From contig JAILGO010000021.1 in assembly GCA_024696725.1 (NCBI GenBank), positions 1 through 26,267 on the forward strand: a stretch of DNA of 26,267 nucleotides, read 5' to 3'. Each line of letters starts with the position of its first letter. Positions within the stretch are counted from its first letter, which is position 1. The stretch comes from Eubacterium sp. Its GTDB lineage: Bacteria; Bacillota; Clostridia; Oscillospirales; Acutalibacteraceae. The position numbers were made by a program, and so were the translations under genes. Below, piece by piece: positions 1 to 8,053 of this stretch. Under the pieces are notes generated by a model. It did no database searches. It worked only from the letters and a program-made list of their open reading frames with translations, and was not told the DNA's origin.

Positions 1-744
<744 letters not shown>

Positions 745-764
745 TTAAATTTTTTAACATAAAG

Positions 765-793
765 ATTTTAATACCATACTATTTTTTTGTCAA
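765..793 (-). promoter_or_regulatory. Sigma-A promoter of gdhA
   Basis: On the minus strand a perfect -35 TTGACA (793-788) and a -10 TAAAAT (770-765) are separated by 17 bases, about 35 bases upstream of the gdhA start codon. An A/T-rich leader and an AAAGGAG site follow. No operator was recognised. Confidence 0.82.
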
Positions 794-848
794 GTCATTT
801 CAAACAAATAATAGTCATTTAAATAAAATTGTTCTTTTTTTCATTAAG

Positions 849-877
849 TTGACGAAAACGCCGATTCGTGATAAAAT
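849..877 (+). promoter_or_regulatory. Sigma-A promoter of the secreted-protein operon at 905
   Basis: TTGACG (849-854) and TAAAAT (872-877) are separated by 17 bases. The downstream leader is short and carries GGAGGT at 895-900, five bases from the ATG at 905. It is back to back with the gdhA promoter. Confidence 0.8.
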
Positions 878-904
878 ATAAGCAGAAAACAGACGGAGGT
901 AAAT

Positions 905-2059
905 ATGAAAAAAGCTTTCTCTTTATTGATGTCGCTTCTGCTTATCAGCACGCTTTCCGTTATCAGCGTAAACGCAAGCGACGCCACGCCGACGGGTATC
1001 CACTATTACGGCGACCCCATAACTATCCCCGAGGGAGATTTCGCGTCCTATGAACGCGATAATAACGGGGATTACTACATCCACTACGACCTTAATAACC
1101 CCGACTTTTTCGGTTATTCGTATATGCGCCTTGAGGTTGAATACACGTCGCAAACGAGGTATTTTATTTACGACGGCGGATGGAAGGACGAGGAAAACGG
1201 AGAGCCCGTACCCGATATAATAATAACCGACAATCAGGCGGAAAAGCACTGGAGCAAGGCGCTCGGCGGAAGCATACCGCTGAGCTACGCGGGAATCAGC
1301 ACGGAGCTTCCCGTAAACATAACGGATAACGGTCTTTCCGAGCCCGAGCTTACGGGATATAACTCCGTCACGCTCGACGGACGTAACACGGTTATAAACA
1401 GGGTAAGCGTTTCCGACGGAAGAATCTATCAGGAATTCGACGCCGAATACGCGTTTAATCAGCTTATAGGTCCCGGCACAGTCTTCAGTATTTTAAGAAG
1501 CGGCGTTAAGTACAGCGGAAGCTATAACGCCGGGGAAAAAGAGTTCGTTTTATCGGGCATTAAGGGGGACAAGATTAGCGTTAAGCCTCAGTTTATTATA
1601 AGGCAAAGCGCCTCAGAGCCCGTCAAAAACGGAAAAATCAACGCGGTTTTATACGTTACGGGAACTACCCTCGATATACCCTTAACGGTTATAAATTCGG
1701 AAAACGACGTTACCGCTTCGGAGCCTGAAATTATCGGCGGCGCTACAAAAATCGCCGAGGAGGTCCAGGTCGACCCGGTAAAGCTGAAAAAGCTCACGCC
1801 GGGAAGAAAAAGGTTCACGGTAAAATGGCAGAGGGATATAACCGTAAGCGGATATGAAATTCAGTATTCATTAAAAAAAGGCTTCCCGAAGAAATCGAGA
1901 AGAACAGTTACGGTAAAGGGAGGTAAAAGCAACCGCTTAATCGTAAAAAAATTAAAAACAAACAAAAAATACTTTGTACGGATACGCGCGTTCGAAACCG
2001 TAAACGGCGTAAAGCACTTCAGTAAGTGGTCCGCTGCAAAGAGCGTCAAAACCAAATAG
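905..2059 (+). CDS. Secreted protein of unknown function with C-terminal Fn3-like module
   Basis: The 384-residue product starts with a clear Sec signal peptide (MKKA, then a hydrophobic stretch at 5-20, likely cut near VNA-SDA at residue 24). Residues about 25-280 are polar, rich in aromatic and beta-forming residues, and I do not recognise their family. Residues about 292-384 form a lysine-rich fibronectin-III-like module with the core GYEIQYSL, a YFVRIRAF strand and a C-terminal KWS. The same module ends the next gene and the gene at 14132. The start is fixed by GGAGGT five bases upstream of the ATG. The next gene begins 11 bases after the stop, and its Shine-Dalgarno overlaps this stop codon, so the two form an operon. 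Export to the surface or medium is well supported; no sortase motif or lipobox is visible. The role could be adhesion or carbohydrate binding, but nothing in the sequence decides it. Confidence 0.85.
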   Translation: MKKAFSLLMSLLLISTLSVISVNASDATPTGIHYYGDPITIPEGDFASYERDNNGDYYIHYDLNNPDFFGYSYMRLEVEYTSQTRYFIYDGGWKDEENGEPVPDIIITDNQAEKHWSKALGGSIPLSYAGISTELPVNITDNGLSEPELTGYNSVTLDGRNTVINRVSVSDGRIYQEFDAEYAFNQLIGPGTVFSILRSGVKYSGSYNAGEKEFVLSGIKGDKISVKPQFIIRQSASEPVKNGKINAVLYVTGTTLDIPLTVINSENDVTASEPEIIGGATKIAEEVQVDPVKLKKLTPGRKRFTVKWQRDITVSGYEIQYSLKKGFPKKSRRTVTVKGGKSNRLIVKKLKTNKKYFVRIRAFETVNGVKHFSKWSAAKSVKTK

Positions 2060-2070
2060 GAGGGACTGTT

Positions 2071-2922
2071 ATGAAGAAATTATTATCATTAGCGCTCTCT
2101 CTTATAATGCTTATCTCGGCAGCCGTTCCTCTCGGAATAACTGTCAAAGCTGAGGAAGCGCAAAGCCTCGCGGCAGAGATAAACTATGATTTTGCCGTTG
2201 AGGTATTAGAAAGAATTAACGACATAAGAAAAGCAAACGGCTGTTCAAAGCTTGTTATGACGAAGCCGCTGTGCATCGGCGCAGAAACGAGAGCAGGCGA
2301 AATTGTATTCGAGCAGTCGCACACAAGACCGAACGGCGAGCCGTTTTATACCGCTTACGAATGGCACGTCGTTACGGGAGAAAACCTTGCGATAGGACAG
2401 AGCACGCCCGAACAGGTTGTCTCCGCGTGGATGGCGTCGCCGGGACACAAGGCGAATATTCTTTACGGCGACTATAAAACAATCGGCATAGCCTGTCTTA
2501 TCTACGAGGGCTGTTATTACTGGGTACAGGATTTTAACGGCGTTAAGGGAGAATCCTATAAGCCGACCGGAACAAAAGCCGTTACTCTTAACCCGAACGG
2601 CGAGCCGTCCGAAACGAACGGCGACGCGGTTAAGCCCACGTCAATTAAAAAGCTCAAAAAGGGAAAGAAATATCTTAAGATATTCTGGGAAAAGGTAGAT
2701 ACGGCGGACGGATATGAAATTCAGTACAGCCTTTCAAAGAAATTCCCTAAGGGTAAAAAAACACAGAAAAAGAAAATCAAGAAGGCTAACGTTGTTGCAT
2801 TTACCGCAAAAAAGCTTAAATCAAAAAAGACCTACTACGTAAGAGTAAGAACCTATAAAAAGGTAGACGGAAAACTTAAATACTCCAAGTGGAGCAAGGT
2901 AAAAAAATCAAAGGTAAAATAA
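2071..2922 (+). CDS. Secreted CAP-domain (SCP/PR1, YkwD-like) protein with C-terminal Fn3-like module
   Basis: The 283-residue product has a signal peptide (MKKLLSLALSLIMLISAAVP, cut near residue 27). The CAP domain spans about 36-160: SHTRPNGEPF at 83-92 with His84, GENLAIG at 103-109 with Glu104, and SPGHKANIL at 123-131 with His126, which supply the His/Glu residues of the CAP cavity. YWVQDF at 150-155 closes the fold. Residues about 190-283 are the lysine-rich Fn3-like module shared with the upstream gene. The ATG at 2071 follows AGGAGGG at 2058-2064; an in-frame ATG at 2026 lies inside the upstream gene and has no such site. Bacterial CAP proteins are common in spore-forming and gut Clostridia but their biochemical activity is generally unsettled, so I make no enzymatic claim. 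A hairpin right after the stop ends the operon. Confidence 0.93.
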   Translation: MKKLLSLALSLIMLISAAVPLGITVKAEEAQSLAAEINYDFAVEVLERINDIRKANGCSKLVMTKPLCIGAETRAGEIVFEQSHTRPNGEPFYTAYEWHVVTGENLAIGQSTPEQVVSAWMASPGHKANILYGDYKTIGIACLIYEGCYYWVQDFNGVKGESYKPTGTKAVTLNPNGEPSETNGDAVKPTSIKKLKKGKKYLKIFWEKVDTADGYEIQYSLSKKFPKGKKTQKKKIKKANVVAFTAKKLKSKKTYYVRVRTYKKVDGKLKYSKWSKVKKSKVK

Positions 2923-2928
2923 AAAACG

Positions 2929-2948
2929 GGGACCGATTATTCGGTCCC
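2929..2948. terminator. Bidirectional rho-independent terminator
   Basis: GGGACCGA (2929-2936) pairs with TCGGTCCC (2941-2948) around a TTAT loop. TATATTTTT follows on the plus strand and A6 (2921-2926) precedes it, giving T6 on the minus strand, so it can end both the CAP gene and the convergent gene whose stop codon overlaps it. Confidence 0.85.
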
Positions 2949-3307
2949 TATATTTTTATCTCCCAGTAATATTTACGCTTTGAAACGGGAAAGTCGGTCA
3001 TAACGCCGTGCTCGGGGTCGTAGAAAACTCCGTCGGCGTAAAGCGACCAGTGCCAGCAACGCGGAGTTTCAAGACTCAGCACGCAGACGCGCGGAAGCCC
3101 GCTCTTTTCTTTAACTTCAATTCGCCCGTCGGACATTGTCACCCCGTGCGCCGAAAGAAAGCTTTTCATTTCCTTAAGCGTAGTTTCGCGCTCGTTATTA
3201 AGTTCCTCGGAGACCTCTTTTACGGGAATTCCCGTAAGCATTGAGAGCACCGCCTGGCCGCACTGAAGGTCGGTAGGCTCGTGAACGTATATTATTTTTC
3301 GCGGCAT
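2948..3307 (-). CDS. Small papain/C39-like cysteine-peptidase-fold protein
   Basis: This 119-residue protein has no signal peptide or membrane segment. Its layout resembles the C39-like double-glycine peptidase fold: a cysteine followed by Gly and a helix (QCGQAVLSMLTGI, Cys16), then HWSLYADGVFYDPEHG, giving a candidate His86 and Asp97 in the usual order Cys-His-Asp. The glutamine normally about six residues before the cysteine is not evident (Glu10 is there; Gln15 adjoins the Cys), so catalytic activity is uncertain. No ABC transporter is attached, unlike peptide-exporting C39 proteins. The ATG is preceded by AGGAAGGGG and by its own promoter, so it is probably monocistronic. An intracellular protease, an acyl-transfer enzyme or a non-catalytic relative are all possible; the fold is a moderate-confidence call. 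Confidence 0.72.
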   Translation of the reverse strand: MPRKIIYVHEPTDLQCGQAVLSMLTGIPVKEVSEELNNERETTLKEMKSFLSAHGVTMSDGRIEVKEKSGLPRVCVLSLETPRCWHWSLYADGVFYDPEHGVMTDFPVSKRKYYWEIKI

Positions 3308-3331
3308 AGCTTCCCCTTCCTTTACGGTTTT

Positions 3332-3361
3332 ATTTTAGCACAAAGAGCGGGAGCTTGTAAA
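3332..3361 (-). promoter_or_regulatory. Sigma-A promoter of the gene at 2948-3307
   Basis: On the minus strand TTTACA (3361-3356) and TAAAAT (3337-3332) are 18 bases apart, with an extended -10 element (TGTGCTAAAAT). The start codon lies about 25 bases downstream, just past the clpC terminator. Confidence 0.7.
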
Positions 3362-3367
3362 TACAAA

Positions 3368-3396
3368 AAAGACCGAAAGAAGCTCTTTCGGTCTTT
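3368..3396 (-). terminator. Rho-independent terminator of the ctsR-clpC operon
   Basis: GACCGAAAGA (3371-3380) pairs perfectly with TCTTTCGGTC (3384-3393) and can extend by an A-T pair run on each side. On the minus strand it is followed by T6, a few bases past the clpC stop. Confidence 0.88.
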
Positions 3397-3401
3397 GTTC
3401 T

Positions 3402-5831
3402 TTATGCGGCGAAGGTAAAGTCACCGTCGGCGAAATCAACCTTACAGGTATCGCCCGACTTCAGCTTTTCCTCAAGAATCAGCTCGGAAAGCTTATCCTC
3501 GATTTTTGCCTGAATTTCCCTTCTGAGAGGTCTCGCGCCGTAGGTTTTATCAAACCCTGCTTTTGCGAGCTCCTCTACCGCGCCGTCGGTAAATTCGATA
3601 TTGATATCCATTTCACCGAGACGCTTCGAAAGAGTTTTAAGCATACGGCGGGCGATTTCCTTAATATCGTCAAGATTGAGCTGGCTGAATACGATTACCT
3701 CGTCGAGCCTGTTAAGGAATTCGGGCTTGAAGGTACGCTTAAGGTCGCCCATTACAAGCTCCTCAATGTTCTTATTTCCGTCGCTTTCGCCGCCGAAGCC
3801 GAGAGACTGCTTCTGCTCGGTAATCTTTGACGCGCCGACATTTGAGGTCATAATGATTATTGAATTTTTAAACGAGACCTTTCTTCCCTGAGAATCGGTA
3901 AGAACGCCGTCCTCAAGAATCTGAAGAAGGATATTGAACACATCGGGATGAGCCTTTTCAATCTCGTCGAAAAGTACGACGGAATAGGGCTTCCTTCTGA
4001 TTTTTTCGGTAAGCTGACCACCCTCGTCAAAGCCGACGTAGCCCGGAGGCGAGCCGATAAGCTTAGACACGGTATGCTTCTCCATATATTCGCTCATATC
4101 GAGCTTTACGATGGCGTTTTCGTCGCCGAACATTGCCTCCGCAAGAGTTTTACAGAGCTCGGTTTTACCTACGCCCGTAGGACCGAGGAAGATAAACGAG
4201 CCTATCGGTCTGTTCGGATTTTTAAGTCCTACCCTGCCGCGGCGTATAGCCCTGGCTACCGAGGTAACGGCTTTATCCTGACCGACAATTCTCTCGTGAA
4301 GTATCTCCTCCATATTGAGCAGTCTTTCGCTTTCCTCTTTAGACAGCTCGGACACGGGAATTCCCGTCCAGGATGAAACGACGGAGGCGATTTCATCGGT
4401 CGTTACCGACTTGACCTCGTGAGACGAGGAGTTACGCCACTTGTCCTTCTCGCCGCTGAGTAAATCCTGAAGCGATTTTTCCTTATCGCGGAGCTTCGCG
4501 GCGTTTTCGTAATCCTGAGAGGTAATCGCGCTCTGTTTTTCAAGCTCAAGGCGCTTGATTTCAAGCTCCATATCCTTAAGGTTCTGAGGGATTGTATAAG
4601 CGCGAAGCCTTACGATTGACGCCGCCTCGTCAATAAGGTCAATCGCCTTATCGGGAAGATAACGGTCCGCAATATAGCGCGAGGACATTTTTACCGCGCT
4701 TTCAATAGCCTCGTCGGTAATTTTTACCTTATGGTGAGCCTCATATCTGTCGCGGAGTCCCTTAAGTATTTCAACGGTTTCCTCCTCGCTCGGCTCGCCG
4801 ACGGTTACGGGCTGAAAACGTCTTTCAAGCGCCGCGTCCTTTTCAATATTCTTTCTGTATTCGTCGATAGTCGTTGCGCCGATTACCTGTATTTCGCCCC
4901 TTGCGAGCGAGGGCTTAAGGATATTGGCGGCGTCGGCTGCACCCTCTGCGGCGCCCGCGCCGATAATTGTATGCACCTCGTCGATAAAGAGGATAACGTC
5001 CTTAGCCTCGCGCACCTCGTCCATAGCCTTTTTAATGCGCTCCTCAAAGTCGCCTCTGTACTTTGTACCCGCAACCATTGAGGTAAGGTCGAGGGCTACG
5101 ATTTTTTTATCCTTAAGAAGCTCGGGGACCTCGTCCTCGACTATCTTAAGCGCAAGTCCCTCCGCTATAGCGGTTTTGCCGACGCCCGGCTCGCCGATAA
5201 GGCAGGGGTTGTTTTTATTTCTTCGGCAGAGAATCTGAATAACACGCTGTATTTCGTTTTCTCTTCCGATTACGGGGTCAATCTTTCCCTGCTTTGCAAG
5301 CTCGGTCAGATTTTTACCGAAATCGTCGAGAGTCGGAGTTTTGCTCTTTCCCCTTTTACCCGATTTTCCCGAGCGCTGAGAGTCGCTCTCGCCGCCCGAA
5401 ATCGCCTGAGCGGTTTCCTGAAGAAGAGCGTCCTCGTAAACGCCGAGCTCGTTAAGGAAGCGCACGGCATAGCTGTCGCTTTCCTTTAAGAGCGAGATAA
5501 GCAGATGCTCCGTCGCTACGAAGGAGTGCATCATTCCTCTTGCAATCTGGAACGAAAGCTCAATAATTCTCTTCGAACGCGGGGTAAAATCCTCGGGTGA
5601 AAGCCTCGTGGGGTTACCCGTGCCGATTTCCGTTTTAATAAGCTCGTCAATCTTTTCAACGGTAACTCCCTTGCTTTCGAGGGCTACTGCCGCAACGCCT
5701 GTTCCCTCTTTAAGCAAACCTATTAAAATATGCTCGCTGCCGACGTAGTTATGACCGTATTCCTCGGCGGCGGTTATTGCGAGGTTAAGCGCCTCGTTAG
5801 CCTTTTGTGTAAATGAATTGAATCTGTACAT
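3402..5831 (-). CDS. clpC: ATP-dependent Clp protease ATPase subunit ClpC
   Basis: AAA+ unfoldase that feeds proteins into ClpP. The 809-residue product has the full ClpC order: two N-domain repeats (1-145) with the TEH/SEH sites at Glu33 and Glu108; first AAA module with Walker A GEPGVGKT (213-220), Walker B VILFIDE (279-285) and pore loop KYRG (258-261); a UVR-type middle domain (about 416-455); second AAA module with Walker A GPTGVGKT (550-557), Walker B VVLFDE (618-623) and pore loop GYVG (597-600); and an LGF tripeptide (677-679) in the place of the ClpP-docking loop. Length matches the family (about 810). ATG at 5831 follows AGGAGGG. It is the last gene of the CtsR-controlled operon. 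In Bacillus the N-domain glutamates bind phosphoarginine tags (E32 and E106), and these positions appear kept here even though McsB looks degenerate. Confidence 0.98.
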   Translation of the reverse strand: MYRFNSFTQKANEALNLAITAAEEYGHNYVGSEHILIGLLKEGTGVAAVALESKGVTVEKIDELIKTEIGTGNPTRLSPEDFTPRSKRIIELSFQIARGMMHSFVATEHLLISLLKESDSYAVRFLNELGVYEDALLQETAQAISGGESDSQRSGKSGKRGKSKTPTLDDFGKNLTELAKQGKIDPVIGRENEIQRVIQILCRRNKNNPCLIGEPGVGKTAIAEGLALKIVEDEVPELLKDKKIVALDLTSMVAGTKYRGDFEERIKKAMDEVREAKDVILFIDEVHTIIGAGAAEGAADAANILKPSLARGEIQVIGATTIDEYRKNIEKDAALERRFQPVTVGEPSEEETVEILKGLRDRYEAHHKVKITDEAIESAVKMSSRYIADRYLPDKAIDLIDEAASIVRLRAYTIPQNLKDMELEIKRLELEKQSAITSQDYENAAKLRDKEKSLQDLLSGEKDKWRNSSSHEVKSVTTDEIASVVSSWTGIPVSELSKEESERLLNMEEILHERIVGQDKAVTSVARAIRRGRVGLKNPNRPIGSFIFLGPTGVGKTELCKTLAEAMFGDENAIVKLDMSEYMEKHTVSKLIGSPPGYVGFDEGGQLTEKIRRKPYSVVLFDEIEKAHPDVFNILLQILEDGVLTDSQGRKVSFKNSIIIMTSNVGASKITEQKQSLGFGGESDGNKNIEELVMGDLKRTFKPEFLNRLDEVIVFSQLNLDDIKEIARRMLKTLSKRLGEMDINIEFTDGAVEELAKAGFDKTYGARPLRREIQAKIEDKLSELILEEKLKSGDTCKVDFADGDFTFAA

Positions 5832-5858
5832 AGCTATCCCTCCTATAATGAGAAAGGA

Positions 5859-6857
5859 TTATTCAAGCCTTTCCCTTACTATCTGGGCGCGCAGCTTAGA
5901 GCAAAGCTGGTCGTTAAGCTCGGCGCCCGACGAGGCGATAAGGGCTGCGTTCTGCAAACCGTAGAGCATATCGCCTATCGTTTCATAATCAATATCAAGA
6001 TATTTTAAGCTTGCACCAAGGCGGGCAAGTGAAAGTGAATCAAGGAATTCCTCAAAATCAAGCTTTCTCGCCGATTTAAGTATGCCCATAGTGCGGTATA
6101 TTTTATCCTCAAAGTTAATGTTTTCCTTAAGCTCCTCACGCGCCTTACGCTCCTGCTTTACAATCTGGTCGCAAATTGCGCAGATATTGTCGATTGCGCT
6201 TTTTTCGCTTATACCGAGCGAAACCTGGTTAGAGAGAACGTAAATATCCCCGGCGCCGTTTTCAAACATCTCGCGAAGCGTAAGCCCGAGCTTACCAACC
6301 ATAGCCATAAGGCGGTAAACCGTTCCGTTATCGGCAAGCGCGGGAAGATGAAGCGCATAAGACGCCTTAAGTCCCGTGCCGAGATTTACGGGTGAAGAGG
6401 TTAAGAAGCCGAGCTTATCCGAGTATGCGATTTTAAGCGTTTTAATAAACACGTCGTCGAGCTCGTCTGCCTTTTTATAAGCCTGAGAGAGAGTCTGACC
6501 CGATGAAAATGCGTTTATTATTATATGGTCCTCCTCGCAGAGCATTACGCTTATATCCTCGTTATTCGACAGAAGGAACGACGCGGCTTTATCGCGCGCA
6601 TGCTTTTCGCTTATAAGACGCTTTTCGGCGTAAGACATAGCCTCCGCCTCGCTGAGAGAAGCGATATTTACTATCTCGAACTCATTTGCGAGCGGCGAGC
6701 TTTTAACCGTTGCCCAAAGCTTTTTAGTAACGTTCTTTCTTATTTCCGCGCTCATTTTCGACGGAAACGGAGAGTCGGCAAGATTTCTTGAAAGCCTTAC
6801 CTTTGAATAAAGTACTACGTCGGAGTTTTTACCGCTTCCCTGATACCACTTACTCAT
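5859..6857 (-). CDS. mcsB: McsB-type protein-arginine kinase homologue, probably catalytically impaired
   Basis: The family phosphorylates arginines on CtsR and misfolded proteins so that ClpC-ClpP degrades them. The 332-residue product (Bacillus homologues are about 360) aligns along its length: N-terminal SKVRLSRN at 18-25, CEEDHIII at 107-114, SSPVNLGTGLKAS at 154-166, and a C-terminal domain to 332. Judged against arginine-kinase numbering, the phosphate-binding R124, R229 and R280 correspond to Lys19, Ile113 and Lys164, and catalytic C271 to Ser155; R126, R309 and E225 are kept as Arg21, Arg195 and Glu109. The GEGSEA-type loop after Arg195 looks shortened, and the C-terminal RDxxRA phosphoarginine-pocket motif reads CSKLRA (319-324). 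The ATG directly abuts the mcsA stop, with GGGGAGG upstream. Identity by synteny and fold is firm; kinase activity is doubtful. It may act as an adaptor, or use a modified mechanism. Confidence 0.93.
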   Translation of the reverse strand: MSKWYQGSGKNSDVVLYSKVRLSRNLADSPFPSKMSAEIRKNVTKKLWATVKSSPLANEFEIVNIASLSEAEAMSYAEKRLISEKHARDKAASFLLSNNEDISVMLCEEDHIIINAFSSGQTLSQAYKKADELDDVFIKTLKIAYSDKLGFLTSSPVNLGTGLKASYALHLPALADNGTVYRLMAMVGKLGLTLREMFENGAGDIYVLSNQVSLGISEKSAIDNICAICDQIVKQERKAREELKENINFEDKIYRTMGILKSARKLDFEEFLDSLSLARLGASLKYLDIDYETIGDMLYGLQNAALIASSGAELNDQLCSKLRAQIVRERLE

Positions 6858-7379
6858 TTATTTTTCCTCCCCGTTAAGCTCGTTAATCTTATCTCTTAAT
6901 ACCGCCGCGTCCTCGAAGCGCTGCTCCTGAACGGCGAGCTTAAGCTCCGCCTTGAGCTTTTCAAGCTCTGATTTTTCTTCAGGCTCAGCCTTTTCCTTAG
7001 ACGCTTCCTCGGTATAGCTTACGCTCTTACCGATATGCTTTACCTTACCGTGAAGCTTTTCAATGCTCGGAGCGAGTTTTCTTTCAAACTTATCGTAGCA
7101 ATTAGAACAGCCTACTCTTCCTGAATTAACTATATCGTTAAGAGTCGTTCCGCAGTAGGTGCAGCGGTCTACGCCGGACAGCGAATTGAGCGCCGCGGCG
7201 CCTGCGCCGAGAAGATTTCCGAAAAGCGAGTCCACAGAGAACGGCTCAAAGCTGAATTCATCCATTACTCCGAGCTCTCTTGCGCACTCTTCGCAAAGGT
7301 GCATTTCCTCGCGTTTTCCGTTTATTATTCTTTTAATATGAGTATTTGCTTCTCTTTCATTACAATGTGTGCATTTCAT
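6858..7379 (-). CDS. mcsA: McsA, zinc-finger activator of McsB/ClpC
   Basis: McsA binds McsB and ClpC and is needed for McsB activity and CtsR control in Bacillus. The 173-residue product has four CxxC pairs (Cys3/6, Cys29/32, Cys73/76, Cys91/94), consistent with two zinc-binding modules, then a charged coiled region and a C-terminal UVR motif (about 136-170) like the one in the ClpC middle domain. All metal ligands are present, in contrast to the altered active site of the neighbouring McsB. The ATG at 7379 follows AAAGGAGGA. It lies 32 bases after ctsR, and its stop directly abuts the mcsB start, so translation is probably coupled. Confidence 0.96.
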   Translation of the reverse strand: MKCTHCNEREANTHIKRIINGKREEMHLCEECARELGVMDEFSFEPFSVDSLFGNLLGAGAAALNSLSGVDRCTYCGTTLNDIVNSGRVGCSNCYDKFERKLAPSIEKLHGKVKHIGKSVSYTEEASKEKAEPEEKSELEKLKAELKLAVQEQRFEDAAVLRDKINELNGEEK

Positions 7380-7411
7380 AATTATTCCTCCTTTAATTAG
7401 TATTCGGAAAG

Positions 7412-7861
7412 CTAATTAATATATGCTATAAGCATCTGCTTAAGCTGTCGGGCGCGGATTACGTCAGCCGCTTCCTTTTCAAGTCCGCTGAAATTAACTT
7501 CCCTTATAACCGACTCCATTACCTTAGCTGTCTTTTTATCAATTATATTCTGGTAGCTGAGGTTATATATGTGCGCTCTCGCCGTCCTTTCGTCTATACT
7601 GTTTCCTATAGAATTTATAAGAGCGAGAAGAACGCTGTCCTTACTTTCGGCACGGGTTATAAGAATATAACCGCCGCCGCCTCTCCGGCTTTCTATCCTG
7701 TAGCCTGCCTCGGGCGTGAAGCGCGAGGTTATAACGTAGTTAATCTGGCTCGGGACGCAGCCGATTCTGTTCGCCAAATCGTTTCGCTGAATAGTTACGC
7801 TTGATGTCGAGTCGTCAAACATATCAAGTATCATATCGGCGATTACGTCGCTCATCTTCAT
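7412..7861 (-). CDS. ctsR: CtsR, repressor of class III heat-shock genes
   Basis: Dimeric winged-helix repressor of clp genes. The 149-residue product carries the helix-turn-helix at about 25-50 (LANRIGCVPSQINYVI), the glycine-rich beta-wing with SRRGGGGYI at 58-66 that reads the operator and senses heat, and a C-terminal four-helix dimer domain (75-149). The length is typical (about 150). It is first in the operon and preceded by three CtsR boxes, so it represses itself and the mcsA-mcsB-clpC genes downstream. The ribosome site before the ATG at 7861 is weak (GAAAGAAG), and an in-frame ATG two codons later is possible. In Bacillus, wing arginine R62 is a target of McsB; the matching Arg59/Arg60 are present here. 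Confidence 0.97.
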   Translation of the reverse strand: MKMSDVIADMILDMFDDSTSSVTIQRNDLANRIGCVPSQINYVITSRFTPEAGYRIESRRGGGGYILITRAESKDSVLLALINSIGNSIDERTARAHIYNLSYQNIIDKKTAKVMESVIREVNFSGLEKEAADVIRARQLKQMLIAYIN

Positions 7862-7915
7862 TTTTTAATCATCTTCTTTCATATAGGATTAGACACGAGA
7901 AACGTCAAATTTAAC

Positions 7916-7932
7916 TTTGACTTTCTTTGTCC
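7916..7932 (-). promoter_or_regulatory. CtsR box III (just downstream of the predicted transcription start)
   Basis: On the minus strand this reads GGACAAAGAAAGTCAAA, one mismatch from the CtsR consensus RGTCAAANANRGTCAAA. It lies about 10 bases downstream of the -10 box, a position that would block initiation or promoter clearance. Confidence 0.75.
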
Positions 7933-7941
7933 TTCGATAGT

Positions 7942-7970
7942 GTTATAACATAAAGGTCAAGAAAAGTCAA
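7942..7970 (-). promoter_or_regulatory. Sigma-A promoter of the ctsR operon
   Basis: On the minus strand TTGACT (7970-7965) and TATAAC (7947-7942) are 17 bases apart. The -35 box sits inside CtsR box II, the classic arrangement for repression. Confidence 0.85.
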
Positions 7971-7971
7971 T
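7955..7971 (+). promoter_or_regulatory. CtsR box II overlapping the -35 element
   Basis: Plus-strand GGTCAAGAAAAGTCAAT has the two heptads three bases apart and differs from the consensus only at the last base of each heptad. Its orientation is opposite to boxes I and III. Confidence 0.78.
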
Positions 7972-7988
7972 ACTTTTTTCAAAAATTT

Positions 7989-8005
7989 TTTGACTTTTTT
8001 TGACT
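7989..8005 (-). promoter_or_regulatory. CtsR box I (perfect consensus)
   Basis: On the minus strand AGTCAAAAAAAGTCAAA matches RGTCAAANANRGTCAAA at every defined position. It lies just upstream of the -35 box. Confidence 0.88.
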
Positions 8006-8019
8006 TTCATTTTTTCGGT

Positions 8020-8047
8020 AAAAAAACAGGGAGTCTTAAACTCCCTG
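8020..8047 (-). terminator. Rho-independent terminator of the ireB operon
   Basis: CAGGGAGT (8027-8034) pairs with ACTCCCTG (8040-8047); on the minus strand seven T residues follow. It lies six bases past the stop at 8054 and insulates the ireB operon from the ctsR operator region. Confidence 0.88.
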
Positions 8048-8053
8048 CTTCTT

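Noticed and set aside
2026..2070. Upstream ATG for the CAP-domain protein
   Set aside because: It lies inside the previous gene, adds residues before the signal peptide and has no ribosome site; ATG 2071 follows AGGAGGG.
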